From: Planctomycetaceae bacterium
GTDB taxonomy: Bacteria > Planctomycetota > Planctomycetia > Pirellulales > Pirellulaceae
DNA length: 64,000 nucleotides
Direction of reading: 5' to 3'
NCBI GenBank assembly: GCA_002709225.1
Contig: PAQH01000010.1
Location: 35,636-99,635 of the forward strand
Positions 8,856-16,973 of the stretch are shown piece by piece. Positions within the stretch are counted from its first letter, which is position 1. Each line of letters begins with the position of its first letter. Both the position numbers and the translations under genes were made by a program. The notes beneath the pieces were generated by a model. That model was given only the letters and a program-made list of their open reading frames with translations. It was not told where the DNA came from and searched no databases.

Positions 8856-10027
8856 GATGTCGATGTGAAAAGCCCTGCTAATTCTTCGGCACGGCTGGTG
8901 TCTTCCCAGGTAAATTCCGGCTCGCTGCGCCCAAAATGGCCACCAGCAGCAGTTTGCCGGAAAATGGGTCGTCGCAATTTCAGATAGTCGATGATCGCGC
9001 CCGGAGTCAACGGAAAAAAGTCACGAGCCACTTCGCAAATCCGGGCGTCATCAACCGTCCCAGTTCCCAGTGTGTCGACGTAGACACTCACAGGCTCACT
9101 AACCCCAATTGCGTAAGCCAGCTGAACTTCGCAACGCTCCGCAAGGCCCGCGGCAACGATTGTCTTGGCAACATGGCGTGCCATGTAGGCCGCACTACGA
9201 TCCACCTTGGTAGGATCCTTCCCGCTGAATGCTCCCCCACCGTGCCGTCCCCAGCCACCGTAGGTATCAACAATAATCTTGCGCCCTGTCAAACCACAAT
9301 CCCCATGGGGTCCACCTGTCACGAACCGACCGGTCGGATTGACATGAAAGATCGGTTCGTCGCCAGCCAGCGATTCCGGCAGCAGCGGCTTCACGATCTG
9401 GCCCTGAATGTAGTCCTGGATTTCGTCCCGAGTCACAGCGGGCGTGTGCTGCGTGGAAACGACCACGGTATCAATCCGCACTGGCTGATGACCGTCGTAT
9501 TCAACGGTCACCTGGCTCTTGCTATCTGGGCGCAACCAATCTACCTCAGCGTTCCTGCGGGCTTCGGTCAAGCGATTGAGAATACGATGAGAAAGTGCAA
9601 TCGGCATTGGCATCAATTCGGGCGTATCACGACAGGCAAACCCAAACATCAATCCCTGATCACCGGCGCCAATCTCTTTACCTGCCTGGGAGTCTTCATC
9701 AACTCCCTGCTTGATGTCAGGACTCTGCCGGTCCAGTGACACCATCACCGCACACGTGTCCGCACAGATCCCCATATTGTCGTCGGTGTAGCCAACATCC
9801 CGAATCACGTCGCGGACCACACGCTGGTAATCCAGCGCAGACTGGGTGGTAATCTCACCGGCAATGATGGCTAAACCGGTGGTGACCATCGTTTCGCAAG
9901 CAACCCGACTCTGAGGATCACCCTCAATACAAGCATCCAAAACGCCGTCGGATATTTGGTCCGCCAGTTTGTCCGGGTGCCCCATACTAACCGACTCACT
10001 GGTAAACAAGTATTTGCCCACTGCCAC
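8852..10027 (-). CDS. metK: S-adenosylmethionine synthetase
   Basis: MetK makes S-adenosylmethionine from methionine and ATP in the cytosol. About 391 residues, full length for the family. Diagnostic motifs are GHPDKLADQ near the N-terminus, [13 protein letters not shown] (ATP/K+ region) and the signature [16 protein letters not shown]. The GTG at 10027 is chosen because AAGGAG lies eight bases upstream; a TTG one codon earlier is also possible. A perfect TATAAT box lies about 75 bases upstream. I looked for a SAM riboswitch in the short leader and did not recognise one. The stop overlaps the downstream membrane-protein frame. Confidence 0.97.
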   Translation of the reverse strand: MAVGKYLFTSESVSMGHPDKLADQISDGVLDACIEGDPQSRVACETMVTTGLAIIAGEITTQSALDYQRVVRDVIRDVGYTDDNMGICADTCAVMVSLDRQSPDIKQGVDEDSQAGKEIGAGDQGLMFGFACRDTPELMPMPIALSHRILNRLTEARRNAEVDWLRPDSKSQVTVEYDGHQPVRIDTVVVSTQHTPAVTRDEIQDYIQGQIVKPLLPESLAGDEPIFHVNPTGRFVTGGPHGDCGLTGRKIIVDTYGGWGRHGGGAFSGKDPTKVDRSAAYMARHVAKTIVAAGLAERCEVQLAYAIGVSEPVSVYVDTLGTGTVDDARICEVARDFFPLTPGAIIDYLKLRRPIFRQTAAGGHFGRSEPEFTWEDTSRAEELAGLFTSTS

Positions 10028-10101
10028 CAATCTGGCTCCTTGAAATACGGATGGTTGCTGCTCAGGTTGAACCCGCTCAAAAGCGTTAGGTAAAGACAGC
10101 C

Positions 10102-10131
10102 ATTATAGTATCCAGGGTGTGTTTGCACCAA
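10102..10131 (-). promoter_or_regulatory. Candidate sigma-70 promoter of metK
   Basis: On the minus strand a perfect TATAAT (10107-10102) is preceded after 18 bases by TTGGTG (10131-10126). Transcription would begin near 10096, leaving a leader of about 70 bases before the GTG start. The -35 match is poor, so the call rests on the -10 box. Confidence 0.4.
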
Positions 10132-10166
10132 CGTATTGGATGCAGAGCCACCGGTCTGGAGTGCGC

Positions 10167-10186
10167 CCGCGCGCCAGTACGCGCGG
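10167..10186 (-). terminator. GC-rich hairpin downstream of waaA
   Basis: CCGCGCG and CGCGCGG pair perfectly around a six-base loop, 38 bases beyond the waaA stop. There is no T-run after it, so intrinsic termination is only possible, not shown. Confidence 0.25.
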
Positions 10187-10223
10187 TAATCGTAAGCACG
10201 CAGACTTGCGATGCGTGAGGCGG

Positions 10224-11528
10224 TCAAGCCGCCACGGCCACCTTGTTCACCAAATCGGCTGACAACTGCCCAAGCAGCTTGGTGGTCTTCAAGGTCGCTC
10301 CCAAATTCTCCACAACCAGATCCTGCGCGCGTCGCCCCAACAAGGCTCCGTACGCTGGATCCTCGAGACAACGCTCCACAAATTCCGTTAGTTCATCGGC
10401 ATTCGTAACAACGACCGCCGCCTCTCGGTCCAACATCGCTGCAACCACGGCACGAAAGTTGTGGGTATTCGGGCCAAAACAGACAGCCGCACCATAGGCC
10501 GCCGGTTCAATCATGTTCTGGCCTCCACGCGAACCAAAACTGCCGCCCACGAACGCGATCTCAGCGAGTCCCCACCACGCGCCCAACTCACCCACACGAT
10601 CAACCAGCAAAACCTCAGCTGCCGGCGCGCGCGAGGCTGGTAACTCAGAACGTCGACCCCACTGAAGGCCACTGTCTTCGAGTAAATCAACTACCTCCTG
10701 GAAACGTTCCGGGTGGCGCGGAACCAGGATCAACCGCAGCGACGAATGGCGTGGGCGAAGCTTTCGAAAGGCCTCTATCGCCGCGGCTTCCTCACCCCGC
10801 TGCGTACTTCCCGCCAAGAACACGTGATCTCGAGGATGCAGGCCCGCCAAATCGGCAAGGCGCCGCGTCGCAGCATTGTCTCGATCGGTCTCGGCACCAT
10901 CGAACTTCACCGAACCGGTAACCTGCACCGTGTGGGGACGTGCGCCTAATGCGATAAAGCGAGACGCGTACTCCTCGTTCTGCACCGCTACCAAATCAAT
11001 CGACTGCAACACCCGAGACGTCCAGGGACGAATCCACCGATATCCGCGCAGACTACGGTCACTCATCCTCCCGTTGACAACTGCAATGCCGACGTTTTGG
11101 CGCGCCGCCGTGGCGATCAGGTTCGGCCACAGCTCCAATTCGACCAGCACCAGCAGAGCAGGGCGGACGCGCCGCAGCGCCGCGGCAACGGCCCAACTAA
11201 AGTCCAACGGAGCATAGAACACGGTTTGAGTCGGAAATCGCTCCCGCGCCAATTCATAGCCGGTACGAGTAGTCGTCGAAATACAGATCACCCAGTCAGG
11301 ATGACGTCGCCGCCATGCCGCAACGAGCGGTCGGAGCAAGTTCACTTCCCCCGCACTGACGGCGTGCAACCAGATCGTATCGCCAGCGACCTTGCGCGGC
11401 GGCACCCGTCCCCAGAGCCGCGCGTTCCAACCCTGACGATATTTTCCATGACGCAGCGCCGCCCAGAGGAATCGGGGCGTCACCACCAGCAGGAGTATCA
11501 GATACAGAAGGTCGTACACATACCGCAT
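10224..11528 (-). CDS. waaA: 3-deoxy-D-manno-octulosonic acid (Kdo) transferase
   Basis: WaaA transfers Kdo from CMP-Kdo to lipid A precursor at the inner face of the cytoplasmic membrane. The 434-residue length fits the GT30 family. The N-terminal membrane anchor is MRYVYDLLYLILLLVVTPRF. The GT30 hallmark IWLHAVSAGEVNLLRPL contains the catalytic Glu of the SAGE motif; LVELELWPNLIATAARQN, VNGRMSDRS and the C-terminal EPAAYGAAVCFGPNTHNF nucleotide-binding segment are also typical. Its presence implies lipopolysaccharide-type lipid A in this organism. It stands alone on the minus strand, upstream of metK and divergent from the SDR gene. Confidence 0.95.
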   Translation of the reverse strand: MRYVYDLLYLILLLVVTPRFLWAALRHGKYRQGWNARLWGRVPPRKVAGDTIWLHAVSAGEVNLLRPLVAAWRRRHPDWVICISTTTRTGYELARERFPTQTVFYAPLDFSWAVAAALRRVRPALLVLVELELWPNLIATAARQNVGIAVVNGRMSDRSLRGYRWIRPWTSRVLQSIDLVAVQNEEYASRFIALGARPHTVQVTGSVKFDGAETDRDNAATRRLADLAGLHPRDHVFLAGSTQRGEEAAAIEAFRKLRPRHSSLRLILVPRHPERFQEVVDLLEDSGLQWGRRSELPASRAPAAEVLLVDRVGELGAWWGLAEIAFVGGSFGSRGGQNMIEPAAYGAAVCFGPNTHNFRAVVAAMLDREAAVVVTNADELTEFVERCLEDPAYGALLGRRAQDLVVENLGATLKTTKLLGQLSADLVNKVAVAA

Positions 11529-11778
11529 CGCAGAAGCACCATCACAACCAAGCGATCACGTCCGGGAACACCCCATGTGACGTCTATCTTGTGGTAGGGA
11601 TTCTCTTGACAAATGCCGTTGAGGACAAGAGACATCCGTACTCCGAGCGAAAGGCACTCGTTCACCAGCAGCATCCTTGTCACTATTGAGCAATTTGCAT
11701 AGGGTAAAACTTGCCCCGCAACAATGGCCTTTCGGCCCGCAATACCGAAAATACACCTACTGCTGGAGACACAATTCG

Positions 11779-12534
11779 ATGGCTTTCGACCTGACCGGAC
11801 GGGTGGCAATTATCACCGGAAATTCAACAGGCCTGGGAAAAGGCATCGGACACGCACTAGGACTGGCCGGAGCGAGCGTCGCCGTCAATTATCAAAACCA
11901 AACCGAGCGTGCCCAGGCCACTCTTGAAGCATACCAGGCAGACGGAATCAACACGGTACTCGCACAAGCTGACGTGACCACCGAAGATGGGGTCAATCAG
12001 CTTTTCGAGACCGTTGAATCCAGTCTGGGGCAAGTCGATATCCTGATCCCAAACGCAACCTGCGAGCAACCGCAATTGCGTATTGAAGAATACGAGTGGG
12101 AGTTCTATCAGCGGATGATCGACTTCTTTCTAAAAAGTCCTTACCTGCTTGCCAGGCGGGCCTTACCTGCAATGAAAAAAAGACAGTACGGGCGTATCAT
12201 CAATATTGTCAGTGAAGTCTTCCATCGCAGTGTGGCACCATTCAGTGCCTATGTCTCCGCCAAAGGTGCGCAAATTGGCTGGACTCGCAGTATGGCCACC
12301 GAACTGGCACCCGACGGCATCACCGTCAACATGGTGGCACCGGGATGGATCCCCGTGGAACGCCACGCCAACGACCCACCCGAACAGAAACAAGCCTACC
12401 TGGATCAGATCCCTATGGGACGTTGGGGCCAACCCAAAGATATCGGTGACACCAGCTTGTTTCTGGCTAGCGATGAAGCCTCGTTTGTCACGGGACAAAC
12501 GATCTGCGTCAACGGCGGCCTGACACCCTGGTGA
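11779..12534 (+). CDS. SDR-family oxidoreductase
   Basis: Classical short-chain dehydrogenase/reductase of 252 residues, probably NAD(P)H-dependent and cytosolic. The Rossmann motif is TGNSTGLGKGIG near residue 12; the catalytic set is Ser145 (NIVSE), Tyr158 and Lys162 (YVSAK). NPSD-like NATCE replaces the usual NNAG. The C-terminal TGQTICVNGGLTPW is typical of the 3-oxoacyl-ACP reductase/glucose dehydrogenase-like branch, but the substrate is open. The ATG at 11779 is chosen over a longer frame because homology begins there (MAFDLTGRVAIITG) and GGAG lies upstream. Divergent from waaA. Confidence 0.9.
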   Translation: MAFDLTGRVAIITGNSTGLGKGIGHALGLAGASVAVNYQNQTERAQATLEAYQADGINTVLAQADVTTEDGVNQLFETVESSLGQVDILIPNATCEQPQLRIEEYEWEFYQRMIDFFLKSPYLLARRALPAMKKRQYGRIINIVSEVFHRSVAPFSAYVSAKGAQIGWTRSMATELAPDGITVNMVAPGWIPVERHANDPPEQKQAYLDQIPMGRWGQPKDIGDTSLFLASDEASFVTGQTICVNGGLTPW

Positions 12535-12570
12535 GGCGGCAACGGGTAATCGACTTGTCGAAGAGGCGCA

Positions 12571-12605
12571 AAAACAACACCCCACTCCTAGAGCGAGGTG
12601 TTGTT
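12571..12605 (-). terminator. Intrinsic terminator between convergent genes
   Basis: AACAACACC (12573-12581) pairs perfectly with GGTGTTGTT (12597-12605). On the minus strand the stem runs straight into GTTTTTG, a good U-tract, 27 bases past the lipoprotein stop. It also lies 37 bases beyond the SDR stop, so it may serve both strands. Confidence 0.7.
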
Positions 12606-12631
12606 GAATCATTGTCGCGCAGAACCGTTAA

Positions 12632-13885
12632 TTAGCGGTTCAAGCCCGTGGGGCTCGCAGATGTCTGAGCGGGAGCAACCGGAGTTTGCAATGAAGTCGA
12701 CGGTTGCAGCGCGCCGCCAGTACTACCCGGGCGATATTGCCCGGCTGTCGGTGCCCATGGCGTTGAAGCGGAAGCCGGCTGTGTCAGATTCTGATTTGCT
12801 GCGGGAGCGGTGATTGCCTGACTTCCCGTGCCAGTCATGTTGCCCGGACGAGAGGTCGCTGACGGCGCCGTTGCAGTATACGCGGCGGCAGCCCCCGTCG
12901 ATTGATAACTCGGCGATGGTGCGGGAGCCGGTGAGTAACCTCCTGTACCAGCGGTGGTGCTTGGGTACCCACCAGTGCTTCGACGGTAACTTCCCGGTGC
13001 CGGCGTCGCGGAACGTGATGCGGTACCACGGGACACAGCGCTTCCCCGTAATGACGAAGGACTGTTCATTGACGCATTCATCGAGCGGGGAGTTGGTGTG
13101 GTCGCCGATGACTGAGGCGCGTATCCAGGAGTTGCCGGCGTGGTCGTCGCCGGCTGAGTTGTATATGCAGGAGTTGCCGGCTGGTACCGAGGTGTCGTCG
13201 TCGCCTCGCCGGCCGATGCGCGTCCGTAGTTGGCGGCCTGTCCCGCCGTTGTCTGCTGTCCGGCTACACCACCTTGCGAATAGGCACCTGGCGCAGGCGT
13301 TGCACGGTAAGTGCTCGCGTTGGCGTTGGAACCATACGGGCTGGTGGCAGGTTTTGTGGCGTAGGAACTGGCCGGAGTCGCTCCCGTGGTTGGCGTATAG
13401 GGGCTGGTCGGAGCTCCGCCTGTGGTTGGCGTATAGGGGCTGGTCGAAGCTCCGCCTGTGGTTGGCGTATAGGGGCTGGTCGGAGCTCCGCCTGTGGCTG
13501 GCGCATAGGGGCTGGTCGGAGCTCCGCCTGTGGCTGGCGCATAGGGGCTAGTCGTCCGGGACGCTGAAGTCGTAGCGTACGGGCCACCAGAAACGGTCGC
13601 ACTTCCGGTTGCCTGCTGACCTGCGGCCGCTGTCGCGGTGGGCGCCGTGGCGGAACGCGTCGGGTACGCCTGATAAGGATTATTTGCAGCAGTTGGCGTG
13701 GCGGCCGGCGTGCTCACAGGCTTGGGAGTCGCGGCATACGAGGGAAGCGGGGTGCTCTGCGTGCTGGCCGCAGTGGTGTCTTTGCTGCCACCGAACCAGC
13801 TCGGTGTCTGGCAGCCAGTCAGTGAGAAACCCGAACCAACCAACAACATGGCCGCTAGTTTGGGACCTGAATTCAATACTCGCAT
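12632..13885 (-). CDS. Lipoprotein with Pro/Thr/Ala-rich repeats
   Basis: The start at 13885 gives MRVLNSGPKLAAMLLVGSG followed by a lipobox (SLTGC), so Cys25 would be lipidated. The remaining ~390 residues are almost entirely P, T, A, S, G, Y and Q, with no globular domain. Five 12-residue repeats of the type TSPYTPTTGGAP fill about residues 112-171. Such a chain is probably disordered and may span or decorate the periplasm, or be glycosylated on Thr; both are inference. The frame reaches back 61 codons but that part is not protein-like. A good terminator follows the stop. Confidence 0.8.
   Translation of the reverse strand: MRVLNSGPKLAAMLLVGSGFSLTGCQTPSWFGGSKDTTAASTQSTPLPSYAATPKPVSTPAATPTAANNPYQAYPTRSATAPTATAAAGQQATGSATVSGGPYATTSASRTTSPYAPATGGAPTSPYAPATGGAPTSPYTPTTGGASTSPYTPTTGGAPTSPYTPTTGATPASSYATKPATSPYGSNANASTYRATPAPGAYSQGGVAGQQTTAGQAANYGRASAGEATTTPRYQPATPAYTTQPATTTPATPGYAPQSSATTPTPRSMNASMNSPSSLRGSAVSRGTASRSATPAPGSYRRSTGGYPSTTAGTGGYSPAPAPSPSYQSTGAAAAYTATAPSATSRPGNMTGTGSQAITAPAANQNLTQPASASTPWAPTAGQYRPGSTGGALQPSTSLQTPVAPAQTSASPTGLNR
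13373..13552. repeat. Coding tandem repeat, 36 bp x 5
   Basis: Five head-to-tail units of 36 bases encode TSPYAPATGGAP (x2) and TSPYTPTTGGAS/GGAP/GATP on the minus strand. The middle copies are nearly identical, so unit number may vary between strains. Confidence 0.9.
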
Positions 13886-14625
13886 GACAACTGAGCCCTT
13901 ATTCTTATTGAGCCACCAAAGACTCGCGGCATCCTGTTTTTCACCCAAACACCGCGTTATGAACAAATTTGAACCGCAGCTAATTGTGGGGCACCCATTC
14001 CGCCAGATGGACGCGCTACTATCCCACACAAACCATGTCGGCTTCCTTAATCCGTCCAAATGAAACAATCCCTAAAGATTCACCAAACCGATCAATCACA
14101 CCTAATGGGTTGACGGTTCCAATTGGCTCGTTGACGGAGCGCGGCGGATATTAGGGTCGCGTGTAGGCTCCGTCAATGTCAATTCGCGTCTGCCACCGCG
14201 GCAACACGGTCATCGCGCCAGACGAACTACTTTTCGCTTGGCGAAATCAATGTCTAACCCGCAGACAAGAGTAGCCCGTGACGATCAAGACAGCGCAGCG
14301 CTGCGGGAGTGACCTGGCGACAGAGTCGCAACGCTCAGATCCCTGCTGCCTCCCACAGGTTGACAACCCAGCGGATTCTGGGAGGATCGCCGAGCGATCG
14401 CAACAAAGTGCTTCGCTGCGGCTCTTGCCCCCAGAAATTGTTGGTGAGTTGTTATTGACGCTAGCAATCACACTGTGCTGCCCCAGACCCAAACCCCCTG
14501 CTTGCACAACACTCGAGTTTTGTCGCGAACCCCCATCCTGCGGTGCCCCCCGATGACACTACCAGTTCGGATGCAGAGACAGTCGCTAACACCACTTTTG
14601 CTGTGAACGGGGTCCGAGATCACCC
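13886..14625. other. Intergenic region of ~740 bp between divergent genes
   Basis: The longest gene-free stretch here. I see a short inverted repeat (CCTCCCA 14349-14355 with TGGGAGG 14379-14385) and several frames under 95 codons with no recognisable protein. The composition is a little more mixed than in neighbouring genes. It must contain the lipoprotein promoter (leftward) and that of the BtuF-like gene (rightward); neither is clear by eye. A small RNA is possible but unsupported. Confidence 0.5.
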
Positions 14626-15561
14626 ATGACGCCAGAAGGACCGATCGTCTCACTACTGCCTGGTGCCACCGAGATGCTGTTTGGGCTCGGACTCGGATCA
14701 CGGGTTGCCGCGGTGAGTCACCAGTGCGACTTTCCACCAGCCGTGGAAAAACTCCCGCGGGTAACGACCTCTCGAGTCGACAGCCAGCAAACCAGTCGAG
14801 ATATTGACAGGCAGGTCCATTCGTGGGCCGCGCAAACCACGGCGCTGTATCGTCTCGACGAAAAACAAATCCGCGATCTACAACCTGACCTGATCATCAC
14901 GCAGGCACACTGCGATGTGTGCGCCGTGCGGTACCAGGACGTCGAACGCATGGTGAATACCGCACCTGAATTACAACACACCCGGTTGCTCTCCCTGCAA
15001 GCAACGCGACTCGCGGACATTCTCGGTGACATTCAACGCGTCGGTGAAGCTACAGCGACAGAAACCGAAGCTCAAGGCTGGCAAGATCGATTGCAGCAAC
15101 GACTACAGTCAATACACAACCAGGTCAGTAGGGCCAGTCGACGCCCCCGCACGGTCTGCGTGGAATGGCTTGATCCCCTGATGCTGGCCGCCAACTGGAC
15201 TCCCGATCTGATCCAAGCCGCAGGGGGTGAAAATGGCCTCACTCAGGCAGGTCATCACAGCATTTACAACAACTGGGAAGACGTACGGACATTTGATCCG
15301 GACGTCCTCCTGCTTGCGCCTTGTGGACTCGACTTACCACACACGCTCTCAGAGCTCTCTTTATTCACGGCACAATCGGGGTGGGCTTCCCTGAAAGCCG
15401 TGCGACAGAGACAGGTCTTTGCGCTGGACGGCAACACCTATCTGCATCGCAGTGGTCCCCGGGTCGTCGAGACGATTGAACTCCTGGCACACCTGTTACA
15501 CCCCAACCTCTGCCCAGCTCCAAAGAACACCTCCGCCAGGCTCAGGTGGCAACAGGTCTGA
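14626..15561 (+). CDS. BtuF-like cobalamin/siderophore-type substrate-binding protein
   Basis: 311 residues of the PF01497 periplasmic-binding fold (two Rossmann-like lobes joined by a helix). Diagnostic parts are PIVSLLPGATEMLFGLGLG at the N-terminus, the 'DLIITQAHCDVCAV' strand, and the C-terminal half VEWLDPLMLAANWTPDLIQAAGG followed by PDVLLLAPCGLDL. No signal peptide or lipobox precedes the domain, so it may be cytoplasmic, as in many stand-alone 'cobalamin-binding protein' genes. No ABC permease or ATPase is adjacent. Ligand assignment (B12 or another tetrapyrrole or chelate) is by family only. Confidence 0.85.
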   Translation: MTPEGPIVSLLPGATEMLFGLGLGSRVAAVSHQCDFPPAVEKLPRVTTSRVDSQQTSRDIDRQVHSWAAQTTALYRLDEKQIRDLQPDLIITQAHCDVCAVRYQDVERMVNTAPELQHTRLLSLQATRLADILGDIQRVGEATATETEAQGWQDRLQQRLQSIHNQVSRASRRPRTVCVEWLDPLMLAANWTPDLIQAAGGENGLTQAGHHSIYNNWEDVRTFDPDVLLLAPCGLDLPHTLSELSLFTAQSGWASLKAVRQRQVFALDGNTYLHRSGPRVVETIELLAHLLHPNLCPAPKNTSARLRWQQV

Positions 15562-15595
15562 CCCGGATCACTACAGGGCCCGGACCGGGCTCGAG

Positions 15596-16927
15596 CTAAT
15601 CGATCAGCCATGGTCCTGGCTGTTCGATAAACTCCCGGAGCGTATGCAAGAATCGAGCTGCTGGCCCGCCGTCGTGCACCCGGTGATCGAACGTCAGGCT
15701 GAGCGAAACCACAAAACGCGGCAAAACCTGCTCACCGACGACAACAGGCAGCTGGCGAATCCGCCCAACGCCCAGGATCGCCGACTGGGGAAGGTTGATA
15801 ATCGGTGTAAATGCGTCCACACCGTAGTTCCCTAAGTTGGAGATCGTAAACGTCCCCCCCTGCATCTCGTCCACGGTCAGCGCACCGGCTCGGGCCCTCT
15901 CCGCCAACCGGCGCGTTTCCACAGCCAATTGGCGCAACGAGCGTGCGGGGACATCACGAATGACAGGTGCCAAGAGCCCTTGGTCGGTGTCAATACCGAT
16001 GGCGATGTGCACGTCACCAGGTACCCAAAGGGCGCCTTCCCGCCACTGAGATTGCAGATCTGGGTGCCGACCGAGCGCCAAGGCGGTCAACTTGACCAGA
16101 ATATCGTTGTATCCAGGCACCCCTTCTTGGGCATCACTGGCCGCCCGAAACTGGCCGCGCAAATTGACCAGATTGGTAGCATCCACTTCGGTGTGCAGGG
16201 TGACTGCTGCCGTTTCGGCGGCCGCTGCTGACATTCGCTGGGCAATCGTCTTTCGTAGCGGGCTGATCCGATTACTACGATCGTGATCCGCGCGCTGCCC
16301 ACCACCGCGCTGCCCACCACGCGGTGCTGATAATTGGCTCGCCGCAGCGCGAATATCAGACTCGCGAATCCGCCCAGTCCGTCCGGTCCCAACGATCTCA
16401 GTCCAGTCAATTTCCAGTTCGCGAGCCACACGCCGCGCACGGGGGCTAATCGCCTTGCCTCTGGATTTGTCGCGGGATAACGCTGCGGCTGCCGGCTCGT
16501 TCTCCTCCGCCGCCAGCCGCACATCCGCGGCCGAAACACGCCCGCCACCACCGGTACCGCACACCTGTCCCAGGTCCACGTTTAATTCGCGTGCCAGCTG
16601 CCGGACTGCCGGACCAGCAACTGCGGGCTCCGCCGTCGCAGCGGCAGCGGGCCGAGCGGGCAACTCCGCGGGAGGCGTTTCGTCGGCGGCGAGCAAATAG
16701 CCCAACAGCTGCCCGACTTGGACGGTGTCACCTGGCTGGGGAGCACCTGCGGGAATGGATAGCACGCCGCCGTCGAACGACTCAACCTCTTGCGCTGCCT
16801 TTTCACCTTCCAGGACAAACAGCATGTCACCTGGTACGACTTCCTCACCCGGTTGCTTCAGCCATTCGCCGAAAATACCTTCCTCCATCGACCAGCCGAG
16901 CCGGGGAACCACGATTTCAATGGCCAT
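15596..16927 (-). CDS. Dihydrolipoamide acyltransferase (E2) with two E3/E1-binding domains
   Basis: E2 core of a 2-oxoacid dehydrogenase complex: it accepts an acyl group on its lipoyl arm and passes it to CoA. Order: lipoyl domain 1-80 with the modified lysine as Lys43 (EGEKAAQ); peripheral-subunit-binding domain at 106-140 (ARELNVDLGQVCGTGGGGRV); a second such domain at 160-195 (ARELEIDWTEIVGTGRTGRI); Gly/Gln/Arg linker; catalytic domain 218-443 with DHRVHDGG (His415, Asp419). One binding domain is usual, so two is notable. The fused E1 lies just upstream on the same strand. No E3 gene is present in the window. Pyruvate, acetoin and branched-chain substrates all remain possible. Confidence 0.93.
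   Translation of the reverse strand: MAIEIVVPRLGWSMEEGIFGEWLKQPGEEVVPGDMLFVLEGEKAAQEVESFDGGVLSIPAGAPQPGDTVQVGQLLGYLLAADETPPAELPARPAAAATAEPAVAGPAVRQLARELNVDLGQVCGTGGGGRVSAADVRLAAEENEPAAAALSRDKSRGKAISPRARRVARELEIDWTEIVGTGRTGRIRESDIRAAASQLSAPRGGQRGGGQRADHDRSNRISPLRKTIAQRMSAAAAETAAVTLHTEVDATNLVNLRGQFRAASDAQEGVPGYNDILVKLTALALGRHPDLQSQWREGALWVPGDVHIAIGIDTDQGLLAPVIRDVPARSLRQLAVETRRLAERARAGALTVDEMQGGTFTISNLGNYGVDAFTPIINLPQSAILGVGRIRQLPVVVGEQVLPRFVVSLSLTFDHRVHDGGPAARFLHTLREFIEQPGPWLID
16291..16320. repeat. Tandem duplication, 15 bp x 2, in the E2 linker
   Basis: Two exact copies of CGCGCTGCCCACCAC. The frame is kept and GGQRG-like residues are doubled in the flexible linker before the catalytic domain. 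Confidence 0.9.
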
Positions 16928-16973
16928 ATTGGGACCGCCTTCACCATCTACCCTGCAAATGCGCGCTCGTCAC

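Noticed and set aside
8386..8868. Plus-strand 160-codon frame
   Set aside because: The opposite-strand frame has membrane segments and abuts metK; this one has random-looking composition.
10031..10223. SAM riboswitch upstream of metK
   Set aside because: The leader from the -10 box is about 70 bases; no recognisable SAM-I, SAM-II or SAM/SAH core was seen.
13373..13552. Regular 36-bp repeats as a CRISPR array
   Set aside because: The units are contiguous with no spacers and stay in frame within a lipoprotein gene; no cas gene is near.
14278..14556. Plus-strand 92-codon frame in the 740-bp gap
   Set aside because: No recognisable sequence, no ribosome-binding site, and many Cys/Pro residues typical of non-coding frames.
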